Part shown: one piece after another, positions 11,220 to 22,219 of the stretch
Position numbering within the stretch: the first letter of the stretch is position 1
Layout: each line of letters opens with the position of its first letter
NCBI GenBank assembly: GCA_902806575.1
Contig: CADCXD010000019.1
Coordinates: 556,949 to 620,948 of the forward strand
Source of the DNA: Jackrogersella multiformis
Lineage: Eukaryota > Ascomycota > Sordariomycetes > Xylariales > Hypoxylaceae
Length of the DNA: 64,000 nucleotides
Direction of reading: 5' to 3'
Made by a program: the position numbers and the translations under genes
The notes under the pieces: generated by a model
The model's input: the letters and a program-made list of their open reading frames with translations, nothing else
Database searches by the model: none
Told to the model about the DNA's origin: nothing

Positions 11220-11892
11220 CTTGCGATGCGCTGAGAAGTAGTAGTACGACGACGTATCTGAGCCGACTGAACAGACATAGGTAAAACGGCCATAGGGAAT
11301 TTAATGAGGACGAGATTTTAAATACGGCACTACTAGTTTTGTACTGGGGTATGGGGAAGCTGAAGATGGAGTTGCAGGAGTTGGAGGTCACATACATACC
11401 TTAGCAGGCAACTTACAAGCATTTTGACAATCCCATGTGTTATAAACCGTGGGGTAGAGCCAATGGGTTGACATCTACTATGGTAGTTAGTGTATACTAT
11501 TGCCCCTGGCCCCTTAACTCTGCGCCAGCAAGGAAAGATGACGACGAATAGGCCGAGGTCTCCTGATCTGTATGCGCCCCCACAATGAACACCTAGCTGC
11601 CGAACAATTCACCAATTGGCGAATTAACTCGGCGGCCAAGGAATAGAACTTGTTGTAGTAGCTATACCGCAATAGGTAAGGTAGCTCAGGTAGGTCATCT
11701 TGAGGAGCTGGTTAGTGTCTATTTTGCCATATCTCATAGGCATTATAATATACATCTAGTACACATATACAAGGCTTTCGCGTCGCGACAGCACAACCGG
11801 CATTCGGCTGTACATCTGCACGGTTCCTGGTTTCTTCTTTACGAGGCGAAGCTCGATTACGCCGCGTGCCCGAAGCCCTTGATTTTTATCGT
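11220..11892. other. Intergenic, regulator promoter side
   Basis: This 0.67-kb region lies between the maltase-cluster regulator (5' side) and the 3' end of the Mia40 gene. I see no gene; scattered TAGGTAG-type words occur near 11675-11695. Confidence 0.5.
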
Positions 11893-12986
11893 CTAAGGTT
11901 GTGCCGGAGGAACGTTATTCTTTTTAGTTTCCTTTGCTACTTTAGTAGCCTCTGTGTCTCTGTTCGTATCCGCTGTTTCTGCTGTTTCTGCTGTATTTGA
12001 TGCGTCTTCTGCCTTAGACTCCCTAGCTACACCCGTCGTCTTGTCCGGGGTTGGTGCAGTACTGTCCTCCGGGGTAGTCGTCCTAGCTACCGGTATCTCT
12101 GTTGCGGCTTCTGGGGCACCATCTGGAGGAGCTTCATCCTCGTCTAGCTCATCTCCGTATATTTCAGGGTGAAGTCGGAAGCAATCTTGCATGTGCCTGG
12201 TTCATTCATTAGCCTGTAAAAACATGTAGGCTGGTTGGAGACAATATAGGTCATACTGGAATTTATCGATGCAGTCCATCCCTTTCGGATCCTCCTTCGA
12301 ATAGACGAAGCAGCTGAACGCGGCCCTGAACTCTTCACCACAAGGGCCATGTGCCATTCCTCCTAAGCATGGGCAGTCCCAATTGATCTCACCGGTCTCT
12401 GGGTTGAATGCGCCCTGCTGGCCGGCTTCCTCTTCTAGAGCTTCGGGGCTTCCTTCTGGGGGGTAATCTTGCGCATGTGTGTCGGCATCCTTAACAGGGG
12501 GGGCGGAGGGGGATATTTCGGAGGATAGCGTAGCTGTTGCTGGCTCGGGAGTTATGGGGGCTTTCCGTAATCGTGCTTCGGCTTCTCGACGTTTCTGCGC
12601 GACTACAGCCTCCACGGTAGGGAGGTCCTCATCTGAGAATTGGGGAGGCGGCGGTATCGTTTTAGCTATTAGTCATAAATACTCGTCAGTCGAAATCGAA
12701 ATCGAATATAAATGCAGAGACAATGGAGGAGGGAAAGCGAGTGAGCGGACGAAGGGTAGGGAGTACACGTACATAGTGGTTCTTCGGCAAACACTGCGCT
12801 GGTACTGTACCAATATACTGCGCCAGCAGCTAACCCCCATCTTACAGCCGCACTCTTCAAGCTTCGCTTCTTGTTAGCTGGATTGCCTGGAGATGTCGAG
12901 GCAAATCTCCGTCCACTTGTTGACAGTGTGGTGCGTCTGAAAGCGTTTGCGACTCGCGGCGAAGACCGCAAAGCGGATCTGTACAT
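11893..12986 (-). CDS. MIA40: Mia40, mitochondrial intermembrane-space import oxidoreductase
   Basis: Three exons (12986-12773, 12665-12257, 12196-11893) encode 308 residues. Mia40 oxidises incoming cysteine-rich proteins in the intermembrane space and passes electrons to Erv1. Seen: an Arg/Ser-rich presequence (MYRSALRSSPRVANAFRR), a membrane anchor around RWGLAAGAVYWYST, the redox CPC motif (residues 169-171), and the twin CX9C domain GPCGEEFRAAFSC ... MDCIDKFQHMQDC, which the second intron interrupts and splicing restores. The C-terminus is an acidic Thr/Ala/Glu-rich tail ending VPPAQP, longer than in yeast but common in filamentous fungi. It is divergent from the thiamine pyrophosphokinase gene across a repeat-rich spacer. 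Confidence 0.95.
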
Positions 12987-13879
12987 CGTGCTAGAGGGCT
13001 TTCCGTGAAGGAGTGGGATTGAAAGATAAAAAGAGAAAAAATATTAAAGATTGTATACCCGGAGGGCTCGTGAATGGGATTAGCGCAAAAGAAAAGATGT
13101 ACAGAATAGTCCCGAAAATTCGAGGTGTCGGGTCGGGTTGTGTTTGTAAGCAAGGTTGAAAAATTCAAAGAATGTCCCTCTCTAATAGGTAGGTACCTAC
13201 AATAAAGTTTCCATTTTCAATGGATAAGGTTGTCATTGAACGATGACCGATAACCTTTTTACGCTAAATGGTGTTACACAGCATTGGTAAATTTGTACCT
13301 GGGTACCTGGGTACTTATATAAAAGACTTCTATTGAAGTACCTAGGTACCTACATATGTCAGCCTTAAGTGACGTTATCGGTACCTATCACGACACTCAC
13401 CTACCTAACTAGGTACATACATGGATGCATGTACATAAGTAGATTTAAGTACTTAGGTACCTAGTAAGGTCATTTTGAGCTTCGTTTTAGTTGGAGCTTC
13501 GGTATCCCGTTTTAAATATCCAAGTTAAACTTTCTTTCTAGTTGGAGATAGAGCGCCCTAGTGTTCTACCAATACCTACCTAGGGTACCTATGTGAGCTT
13601 ACCTACCTAGGTACCTATGTAACTATTCTTAAACACCTTCCTTAGGTACCTATGTACCTAAGGTAACCTCTCATACTAGGTACAACTCTCTTACTTACCT
13701 CTATTGCTCCATATAGGTTTAGTACCTATCTTCTTATATATATTCTAAATCTACTACATCTTGGTAATCAACAGCAGTCTTGCTATGTAGAGAGTAGTTG
13801 TGTGTAATTAATACCTTCTTACCAATCTATATTTTAAGAGAACACACCTAGCTGTACTCGTTTCCTCTAAACCACCGCC
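12987..13879. repeat. Divergent spacer dense in TAGGTACC-type motifs
   Basis: This is the promoter region between Mia40 and thiamine pyrophosphokinase. From about 13177 to 13720 it is crowded with palindromic words such as CCTAGGTACC (13341-13350), ACTTAGGTAC (13451) and ACCTACCTAGGTACCTATGT (13601-13620). They are irregularly spaced, share a 4-bp period and are their own reverse complement. No gene was seen. Confidence 0.7.
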
Positions 13880-14874
13880 ATGAGTTCGTCAAAAGAGAGT
13901 ACTCCTACGTACACTGAGTGGCATCCTATCAGACAATTTCTTTGCTACCCGGGATACGACTTTGCCCTAGTAGTTCTAAACCAGCCAATCAAAGACGAAG
14001 AATTGTTCAGGGAGCTCTGGAATATCGGTATCCATTACTTGTTGATATTGTATTTTAAAGAGGCGTGATTCTAGTAGTGCTGACTACTTTATAGCGGAAA
14101 CTCGTGTTGCTGCCGATGGTGGCGCCAATCAGATTTACGATCTCAATAAGAGAACATTACCAAAAGGAGGACATGTTCCATCGTTCGCTGGTAATTATGT
14201 GAGTTTACAAACATAACGGAATTGCCGCTTTTAGCGAGAGATATGTCCCGTCCATTTGACTGATATACATGAAGGTAAACCTTAATACAATAATTGGCGA
14301 CCTAGATTCCCTATCCGATGAATCTAGGGACTTCTTCACCACAAAACCGGCTGGTTGTACTATCATCCACGACCCAGATCAGTACTCTACCGACTTTACT
14401 AAAGCTGTCAAGTTCGTCCGCAGAGAGTTCCCAGGAAAAGACATCGTGTGTATGGGTGGTCTCGGAGGACGCGTGGATCAAGGATTAAGTCAGATACACC
14501 ACTTATACCTATTTCAGACCTCGCCGACATACGCCGATGGCAAGCTGTTTTTCCTCTCCGGCGAAAGCCTGACCTTCCTCCTTAAAACCGGAAAGCATCG
14601 CATTCATGTACGTGAGCTCGACGCCACCGTAGGTAACTTCGTCCGCATGAGCGGTGAGCCGTTCGACAAGTACGTCGGCATCATCCCAGCCAAGGAACCG
14701 AGCGTCATCACGACCAAGGGGCTTGAGTGGGATGTTGAGAGTTGGCCAACCGAGTTCGGAGGCCAGATGAGTACGAGTAACCACGTGTTGCCAGAGACGA
14801 AGGTCGTTGAAATCGAGACTACGAAGGATGTGCTTTTCACCATTGCTCTAAAACAGCAAGCAGGAGGGGGTTAG
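13880..14874 (+). CDS. THI80: Thiamine pyrophosphokinase
   Basis: Three exons (13880-14027, 14095-14198, 14275-14874) encode 283 residues. The enzyme transfers pyrophosphate from ATP to thiamine to make thiamine diphosphate. Seen in order: FALVVLNQPI in the first strand, RVAADGGANQIYDL after the first intron, IIGDLDSLSDESR (the conserved GDLDS), DPDQYSTDFTKA (the conserved DQxxTDF) and GGLGGRVDQGLSQIHHLY, then a C-terminal substrate-binding half with GLEWDVESWPTEFGGQMSTSN. Length and motif order match fungal Thi80 homologues. The start follows a short leader rich in repeat words. The introns (67 and 76 nt) are in phase. Confidence 0.93.
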
Positions 14875-15234
14875 TTACCCCTTTTATGATTTGTAGGAGG
14901 GGTTTTATTGGGTTGCAAAGAAATATGCTGATATCTCGTTAGCTACAAGAGGGTTGTCAGTACAACTAGACGCCCACTTCTCCCTTTAGAATAAGGTAAC
15001 TTTGTATTAGAGATTTACAATAGACAGCAATGTTCGCCATTATGGGAGGCGGATGATAAATAGAAAGTGGCGCGATCCAACAGTATTGCTGAAAGGGACA
15101 AATGAAGTTTTGATGAGTGACACCAGAACGCCTCGCTGAAAGTGACATACCATGCGCAGTCTCCTGGCTCGACCCGTCGCGGCGGTCTGCGATTCCTGAC
15201 CCCAACGCCCTTATACACACCCAGCCAAATGTTT
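14875..15234. other. Convergent 3' spacer
   Basis: This 360-bp region separates the convergent 3' ends of the thiamine pyrophosphokinase and Bos1 genes. Nothing further was seen. Confidence 0.5.
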
Positions 15235-16034
15235 CTACCGGAGGAAATGCAGGCACAACCAACAAAAGGCAAAAAATACCACCACTCCGCCCCAGAAGAT
15301 CCACTTGTCCTGCTTCGCCCTCCTCTCGATCATACGTATGGTGTCCCCGCTAACGCCGAGGGTGTTGGCCACGCTGTACAACCTCTTCTGGGTATTTTTC
15401 AGCATATCCCGTTGCGAACCTAGGTCCCCAAGCACGGCCTGGCCCCGCGCGATGTACTCATCGAGCGCCGTGTTGGTGCTCGAAAAGAAGTTCTGCTCCC
15501 GCAAGGCGTGCGATTCTCGCGTGTAGTCGTTGCTGCCCATGCTCAGCTGGCCTCCACTTCCGTACCGGTTTGGGACGGAGGGGGAAGAAGACTGCGGTGG
15601 CGACGTGTTCGCATAGGGGTTCTCGGGAGTTGCGGTGGCGAAGGGCCGCCGGCCAAGCAGTTCGGACCGGTTCTGCGCGTGCATCACGTCTTCGCGCCGC
15701 GACTTTAGCTCATCCAGCTGGGTTCGGAACGATGCTAACTCGGACCGGAAGTTCCTAATCCGCTCATAGGCCTTCTCTTGTTTGGCTGGATTGAGCTCTT
15801 GTTTGGCTAGCGCATTGTACTCGTCTAGCGTTCGCGAAAAGGCCGTCAAGGAGGCAGAGAAAGAGCCCAGCGCTGCGGGCGTGGGTGGTGCGCCATCCGA
15901 GGACGAGGCGATGCTGGTGAGATCTCGTTTTATCGAGGTAGATTGTTTGAGCGCCGAGTTGAATTGGGTATTCTGGGTATGTGTCAGATCGAACGTCGTT
16001 TCCAGATTGATATACAAGAGGCGCTTCTCACCAT
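15235..16034 (-). CDS. BOS1: Bos1-like Qb-SNARE (ER-Golgi); first exon is only the ATG
   Basis: The product has 246 residues and belongs to the Bos1/membrin family, SNAREs that mediate ER-to-Golgi vesicle fusion. Coding exons are 16034-16032 (exactly ATG) and 15972-15235, with a 59-nt intron (GTGAGA...CCCAG). Seen: MNTQFNSALKQ at the start; the conserved YNALAKQELNPAKQEKAYER; NRSELLGRRP ... PENPYA; a SNARE helix with LREQNFFSSTNTALDEYIARG and LYSVANTLGVSGDTIRMIERR; and a C-terminal membrane anchor (WIFWGGVVVFFAFCWLCLHF). Without the split exon the gene has no family-like N-terminus, because the reading frame upstream of NTQF belongs to the intron. Confidence 0.92.
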
Positions 16035-17507
16035 CTTGGTAGTAGATATTATAAGTAATTTATTGTGCTTGGTTGGTCGATTCGGCTGCGTAGAAGCGAG
16101 GTCCAGATCTGGAGATAATCCTTTACCATAGAGAGAGAGAAGCTGAAAGATTTAGATAGGATGACATCGAATTTGTGCAAACTATAGTAAGGTTCACTAT
16201 TACGTTCCAACTCGGTAACTACTTGGAAGGTATCCCTTTTCCAGTCTATCGGGCAGATGTTGAAGCCGAAAACGACGAAGTTGCCAGATCTGAAAATATA
16301 GAAATATATACCTTAGGTAGGTATGTAGGCTAACACGTAGCTATTAGCTAAAGTCTAAAGATTGTATATCTGTAAGTACCTAGGTACCTAGGTAGGTACA
16401 TGTAGCACATACATACATATATGTAGCTAGGCAGGTTCTAAGGTTGGCTGCTTGGATGTACACAAGTGGATATTAGTCTGTCCAATCAGATGAAGAGGCG
16501 GATTGAATATTCCTACTACAAGGTACCTAGGTATTTAGGTAGTTATTCCGAGTTTTTAAGAAATATCTTGTATTTATGACCTTTAGCACACAGGCCACAT
16601 TGATTACCAGTATACTAATTGTTATTGTTTCTTCGGAAATAGTGAGAAGCACTTGTGATAGTAAGTTGAAATATGACGATGCATTAATAAGCTATCTAAC
16701 TTACTACCTAGGTAGGTAATTAGGAAGATTATCTTGCTGGAGACAAATTAACCTCGCCTTCCAGTTATTCCATATAGAGTTAGTTCTAGTCATGGCAAAG
16801 ACTACACTTCCTACCTAGGTAGTTTAAGGATTATTAACTACCTAGGTATACATATTAAGCCTAGGTAAGTAGTAAACTTCACATCTCCCCAGAGATATCA
16901 TATAATATTTGCTTGAAACAATAATTAATTACCTAGGTAACTAATTAAATAAAGCAAAATAGTATTGAGAAATAAGAATTCCATGATAGCTTCAAATACG
17001 TAGGTGTGTAATTGATTTACGTTTAATGGATATATTTCTTGTTGCTCATACCTACCTACCTACTTACCTAGGTACATAGTAGATGGGACTTACATAGTAC
17101 CTAGGTAGATGGGGTTGTATGGCTCCCTTTAAAGCATCCTTGGCTCTATGAAAGCGGCGTAGCTTATGTACCTACCTACCTCCTAAGCAGGCAAGTAGGT
17201 TGGCTGGTTGGTTATCTTCATTTGGTACATACCTAGGTAGGCATTTACGGTTCGTACCTGGGTACTCATTGGATATTGGATACCCCTGATATTCCTAATA
17301 GTACCAAAATTGATCCTTTGGAATCCTACCTCCACCCCCCCTTAATTATCCTTCGTTTCTGTTCGTAATTATCATTAAAAGGCGAAGCCTTCTTGCCGCC
17401 GTTCGATCGGTTTGATTGATTTCAATCTGGTCCACTCCTTAATAAATCACGTATTAATGTAATGTCTGCCTCTCGGTGATGATCGAACCCGTTGTCCAAC
17501 AATCCCG
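16035..17507. repeat. Spacer with dense TAGGTACC-type motifs
   Basis: This 1.5-kb region lies between the Bos1 promoter and the PAN-like protein gene. From about 16310 to 17290 the palindromic motif family recurs, for example TAGGTACCTAGGTAGGTACA at 16381-16400, with further copies near 16520, 16705, 16815-16870, 17040-17110 and 17160-17250. No gene was seen. Confidence 0.7.
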
Positions 17508-18586
17508 ATGGCGCCCGATCGGCCGAATAATACCGTCCCAGGCCGCCCCAAACCACCACAACAAGCGCAACGAGTGATAGTAGGGCCAGGGCCAGGACCA
17601 GTACCACGTACGGGTATAACAACGAGCATAACAGGAGGTGCGGGAAAGAGGGGGTCGGAAAGATCATCGACCTTCGAATTCCGCGGCTTTGATTTCTTCG
17701 TTAATCGTGACTTTAACGAGCTGAAGAGTGCGTCGCGGGCCTACTTTGCGCCCGCTGCTGGCTCCGAGAAGCATCACCGTCTACCACCCACCTGGCTCGG
17801 CGATGAGACACCACCTGGCACTCCACGTCCGTCCGCCGACGCGCGTCCTATCGGGCGGGGTCTTGAAGGGGGGGTTTGGAGGGGAGGGACTTCGGGGTCC
17901 GCTCGGTGGGCAGGCGTCTCCGGAAGAAAAGAGAATATTTGGACTGACGAAGTCACGATTCTGGTGGCTGTTGGCATTGCTAGTGCTCTTGTTAGTTGTC
18001 GCAATTGGGGTCGGGGTCGGGGTCGGTGTGGGTAGAGGAGAGTCACAAAGATCCAGCCAGACTCAATCCCAGGCTGCATCTGTGTCAAGGTTCGTGATGC
18101 CTACACCCGTTAATAAATTGGCTAGCTGCATTCCTATTCGCTAGATTTTGCTTACATTTTCCTAGCTTATCGTCTACAACCACACCGGATTCCAATACGC
18201 CGGCAACAACTGACACCCCAAAGGCATCCACGTCTGTTTCCTCAGCAGCCAAGAGTTCGTCGACTCCCACAACAGGCAACTCTGCGGGGAAGATTGATTG
18301 TCCTGCCGCCAACGGGACCACCTACCAGGTTCCAGGATCGGATAAACAGTTCCTGCGAATCTGTGGTATAGACTACAGTGGCGACGAAGCTGAGGATCTG
18401 CGACAGGTATCCACCGAGAGCATGCTGGACTGTATGAAGAACTGTGCTGGAACCGCTGAGTGCACAGGTTGCGGTTGGGGTTATATCGAAGGAGACACGG
18501 GATCCCAACACACGTGTTGGCTCAAAGGTAACCTCAAAAAGTCTCACGAGGCTGACGTTAACTGGGCTTTTGCCGTACTTCTATGA
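17508..18586 (+). CDS. Single-pass membrane protein with extracellular PAN/apple-like Cys domain (apparent frameshift)
   Basis: Two exons (17508-18089, 18166-18586). The first part reads in one frame from ATG 17508 (Pro/Gly-rich, then FFVNRDFNELKSASRAYF and ETPPGTPRP). The transmembrane part PEEKRIFGLTKSRFW plus a Leu/Val/Gly-rich helix is in the next frame. A run of seven G (17868-17874) lies between; dropping one G joins the frames and gives 333 residues with correct intron phase. After the helix come a Ser/Thr-rich stalk and a Cys-rich C-terminal domain (IDCPAANGTTYQV, DCMKNCAGTAECTGCGWG, HTCWLKGNL) like the PAN/apple modules on many fungal surface proteins. The role is probably at the cell surface, ligand unknown. 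The frameshift may be a sequencing slip or real; the start is uncertain. Confidence 0.6.
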
Positions 18587-18990
18587 GTGAACTAGGAAGT
18601 AGGAGATATGTTGACTATGGATATCACTACTGGTGATGGTACTAATAATAACGTTCTACTGCATATAGGTGCCTACCTGCCTGGGTACCTAGATAGGTAT
18701 ATGTAAATAATACAATATGATACCCTGAGTAAATCTACTGGCCGATTGAGTACTGGGCTATGTTATGTTGATCCCATAATAATCCGTATCGTGACGACCT
18801 GAGCGTTACGGCGAGAATGCGGCGGAGTTTTTGCTAGAAATAGTTGACACGAATAACGCCATATATAAATTTAATCACATCCAAATACAATATTCGAATG
18901 AGAAACGATATATTATCTAATTTTGTCAACACGTACCCCCCTTCTTCGTGCGTATTCTCTCAAGCCCAAGCTACCGGTCGAGCATAAAGG
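18587..18990. other. Convergent 3' spacer
   Basis: This 0.4-kb region lies between the convergent 3' ends of the PAN-like gene and the thiolase. One TAGGTACC-type patch occurs near 18668-18700; nothing else was seen. Confidence 0.5.
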
Positions 18991-20479
18991 TCATTGTTCA
19001 TTTACGAACAGGCCAGCCATGCCCATTCCCGTTCCAATACACATACTTGTCAATAATATCTTCTTCTTTGTGCGCCTAAGTTCGCTCAGGCCGGTTACGA
19101 TCTGCCGGGTACCCGTCGCGCCGAGGGGGTGGCCGAGGGCGATGGCACCGCCTCGCGGGTTCATCTTAGTCCAGTCTAATTTCAGGAAATCTCTGCAGTA
19201 GACGGCCATAGTTCCAAATGCCTCGTTGATCTCCACGACATCGACATCATTTATGGCGATGTTGTGCTGCTTGAGTAGCTTGGGGATCGCCACGGTCGGA
19301 CCGATACCCATAATCCTTGGGGATAGGCCAGCAACAGTTGAGCCGACGTACTTGGCCATGATAGGCAAGCCGAGCTCAACAGCCTTGGAGCGCTTCATAA
19401 GCACAACCGCAGCGGCACCATCGGTCACCTGGCTAGCGTTACCTCCGGTGGTAGCCGGACCCCATTGCGGGAACGCGATGCGGATTTTCCCTAGGGTGGC
19501 AGCGGTGGTCCCCGGTCGAATTCCCTCATCCTTCGTCAGGGTGACGGTCTTGGGTTCGCCGTCAGGTCCCTTTATCTTGGTGACGATAGGTGCGATCTCG
19601 TCGTCAAAAAAGCCGGCCTTCTGCGACATTTCGGCCCGCCTAAAGCTCTCGGCTGCGTATTCATCTACAGCTTCACGCGTGATTCCAAAGTCCTTTGCTA
19701 CGTTCTCGCTCGTCCAGCCCATTGCCATCATGCAGTCGATGGCTTCTTGGCTGTACTTGGTCACCTCTTCGTCGAAAGGCTGCTCGAGATTATCACCTCC
19801 AATAGTCATAGACTCGGTGCCGGCAGCGACGCCTATCTCGATTGAGCCCATGGCGATCTGATGCGCGATATCGGCGGTAGCCTTAAGACCAGAGGAGCAA
19901 AACCGGTTTACAGACGAAGCACCCGTCGTGTTAGGGAATCCGGCTGCGAGAGCCGCGGCACGTGCCTTGTAGGCTGCTTTGCTGTCCGACACCTGCAGAC
20001 AGGGGACGAGTTAAAAGTCCGTCTTTTTCATAGAAACAAGAGCAGCGGATGTTATACGTACGTTGCCCATGCAGATATCTTCAACAAGGTCTGGAGAGAA
20101 GCCCAAGCGCTCACGCGTAGCCTTCAGGATGGCGTACATGAGATACTCAACGGTGGTGTCCTTGAAGCCGCCCTTCTTGGCTTTGCATAGCGGTGTCCGG
20201 ATCGCGAGCGTGATGACTACATCGTCAGGATTCTTTGACGTGCTATAATGAATGGCATGTCAATTTTCGTAATTCCACGGTTACCGATACCTAGGAACCT
20301 GAGGAACTATAGATATATACACGTAGAATAGTATATACACATAGATGCCGATCGAGCCGCAGATAACTAGGTAGTCCCCGACAATCGAAAAGGCAAAGAT
20401 GAAGAATGGCTTACATGGCATCTAGAGGGGAGCCCGGTGATAGGTGCTTTAGAATTGAATTGACTCGATCGGTAGCCAT
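18991..20479 (-). CDS. POT1: Peroxisomal 3-ketoacyl-CoA thiolase
   Basis: Three exons (20479-20415, 20242-20062, 19992-18991) encode 415 residues. The enzyme cleaves 3-ketoacyl-CoA with CoA in the last step of beta-oxidation. The N-terminus MATDRVNSILKHL contains a textbook PTS2 peroxisomal signal, R-V-x5-H-L at residues 5-13, which needs the short first exon. Thiolase landmarks follow: IRTPLCKAKKGGFKDT, the acyl-accepting Cys in SSVNRFCSSG, NEAFGTMAV, GGAIALGHPLGATG with the catalytic His, and the second active Cys in SMCIGTGMG. Introns are 172 and 69 nt and in phase. The PTS2 distinguishes it from mitochondrial thiolase and from cytosolic acetoacetyl-CoA thiolase. Confidence 0.94.
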
Positions 20480-21265
20480 CTTGATGGTTCCTATTATATC
20501 AATCTTATATGATAATCGAGAAGATGAGATATTGAGATGTCGAGATGTCGAGAAGATGCGAAGGTGACAATATTTACAAAGAGGGAGGATGAAAACAAAG
20601 AATGAATTATCGCTAAACGAAATCTTAAATCATAGGTACCTAGACCAAGAAGATCAAGAACCTCGGAAGATAGATCTGCTCAAGATACTGGCAAGCGGCA
20701 TTGTCTACAGTTGATAAAGAATGGAATGCGCTTTCCGAGGGGACCTAGGTAGGTGTAGGGACGGCAGGGATATGTCTGTTGCATTTTGCCGAGGCCTACT
20801 TCGGTCACTTCGGTCATCGGCAGATCTATGAGTGGGGTCACATTTTCTGTACCTAGTACCTTTTGTCGGCTCATGTTAACATCTTGTATAGATGTACCTT
20901 TTACATCTATCCATATAGTCACGTACAGGTAAAAGTCCGGGGTAAATCTCCTAAAATCCTATTCGACAATTCGATAAATGATTAGGTACAGTACCTTGAC
21001 TCTTTGTTTTTGCTGACTAAAGTTGGTTAACTTCGGATTCACGCCGTTACGAATACTCAAAGGAAAACTATCTCTTTGAAAACTTCATGTCAGCCCACAT
21101 TATCAAATGAATTTATACGGCGACCTTATATTAAACACGACCCCTTTATAAACACAGGCATGTTGTAGCCTCTGGACAATAATTATAATCCGCTAAAAGC
21201 CTCACGATGTTGCATAACTACCTCGGTAGGTACCTAAGGTACTTAGTTCAAGGTAACACTTTGGA
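20480..21265. other. Intergenic, thiolase promoter side
   Basis: This 0.79-kb region lies upstream of the thiolase and downstream of the GH128-type gene. It has a few TAGGTACC words (20635, 21225) and no gene that I can support. Confidence 0.5.
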
Positions 21266-22219
21266 TTATCGCATGAGGATAACTCCAAAAGCCAGGGCAA
21301 ATACAACACCACAAACTGAGCCTACTATGGGCGCGTGTTCTTTTCTTGACATTGACTGAGGTTCGACACCTGTATTGTTGACGCCCAGGTACCAAGAACC
21401 GATGTCCGTGAGCTGCCCATCATTGTTCAGCATGACAGCATTAGGACCAACGTTGCTATCACCAGACCGGAAAGAGCCAAATAAGCTGTAACGCCCAACA
21501 GAGTCCATACGGTCAAAATATTCAGAAGATGTGTTGTAGAAAGCCTGGGTTGTGGTGAGGTCCTGGTCGTTCAAGTTATACTCGGTAATCCACTGAGTGA
21601 CATTCGGAAACGCTGCGGCGTAAGAACCCATATGACTCGCCAATCCCTCGAAATTCCCATACCAGTGTATAGCCACGAAATCGTATGTGCAGTTCTTCTT
21701 CTCGTCGCTAGTGCTGATTAACTCGGAGCAATTGCCGAGAAACTGTTGCAGCCATGGTATGCCTCCCCAGCCGCCGGTGCAGGCCGGCAGCCCTAACTTG
21801 ACTCCACTGTCGGCGAGGGGTGCGATATTCTTCACCCACACCTCTGCGGCTACCGAAGGCTGGATATTGCTACCGCCAGCGTACTGAGTATCGGGTTCGT
21901 TGAAGCCTAGCACATGCGTGATATCACGACCGGCATCGATCTGACCTTGAACCGAATCAAGGAACGATGTGTCACTAATGGCCCCCCATAGCATAGGGAC
22001 GAATTCAAACCGATCCTGTGACGTGTCATCAAAAGCAGGCGACGGCGTCGCTCCGTAGTTGTAGTACCAAGTTAGATCGGACCCTGACTGAACCCATATC
22101 TTATTATCTTCCGGGCTGTCGGGGTTTGGAACGAATACCAAACCGCGTTTCGATGACCGACTTTGCGCGGCGGCAGCAACGGATGGAATCGCAGCTAGCA
22201 CGGCGTACGAGACACGCAT
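21266..22219 (-). CDS. GH128-type cell-wall beta-1,3-glucanase (Asl1-like)
   Basis: This intronless gene encodes 317 residues. An N-terminal signal peptide (MRVSYAVLAAIPSVAAAAQS) leads into the glycosyl-hydrolase catalytic-core family. Seen: KRGLVFVPNP, WYYNYGATPS, the acid/base motif HVLGFNEPD (Glu108), HWYGNF, and the nucleophile motif WITEYN (Glu213), the pair expected in GH128 endo-beta-1,3-glucanases. N-glycosylation sites (NCS, NCT, NVT, NTS) suggest secretion. The C-terminus is a hydrophobic helix after a short polar stretch (SMSRKEHAPIVGSVCGVVFAL), so a GPI or membrane anchor is likely. It probably remodels the fungus's own wall glucan. Confidence 0.88.
   Translation of the reverse strand: MRVSYAVLAAIPSVAAAAQSRSSKRGLVFVPNPDSPEDNKIWVQSGSDLTWYYNYGATPSPAFDDTSQDRFEFVPMLWGAISDTSFLDSVQGQIDAGRDITHVLGFNEPDTQYAGGSNIQPSVAAEVWVKNIAPLADSGVKLGLPACTGGWGGIPWLQQFLGNCSELISTSDEKKNCTYDFVAIHWYGNFEGLASHMGSYAAAFPNVTQWITEYNLNDQDLTTTQAFYNTSSEYFDRMDSVGRYSLFGSFRSGDSNVGPNAVMLNNDGQLTDIGSWYLGVNNTGVEPQSMSRKEHAPIVGSVCGVVFALAFGVILMR

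Noticed and set aside
13177..13720. CRISPR array or telomeric repeat
   Set aside because: Units are irregular in spacing with no unique spacers, and the words are not TTAGGG; the host is a fungus.
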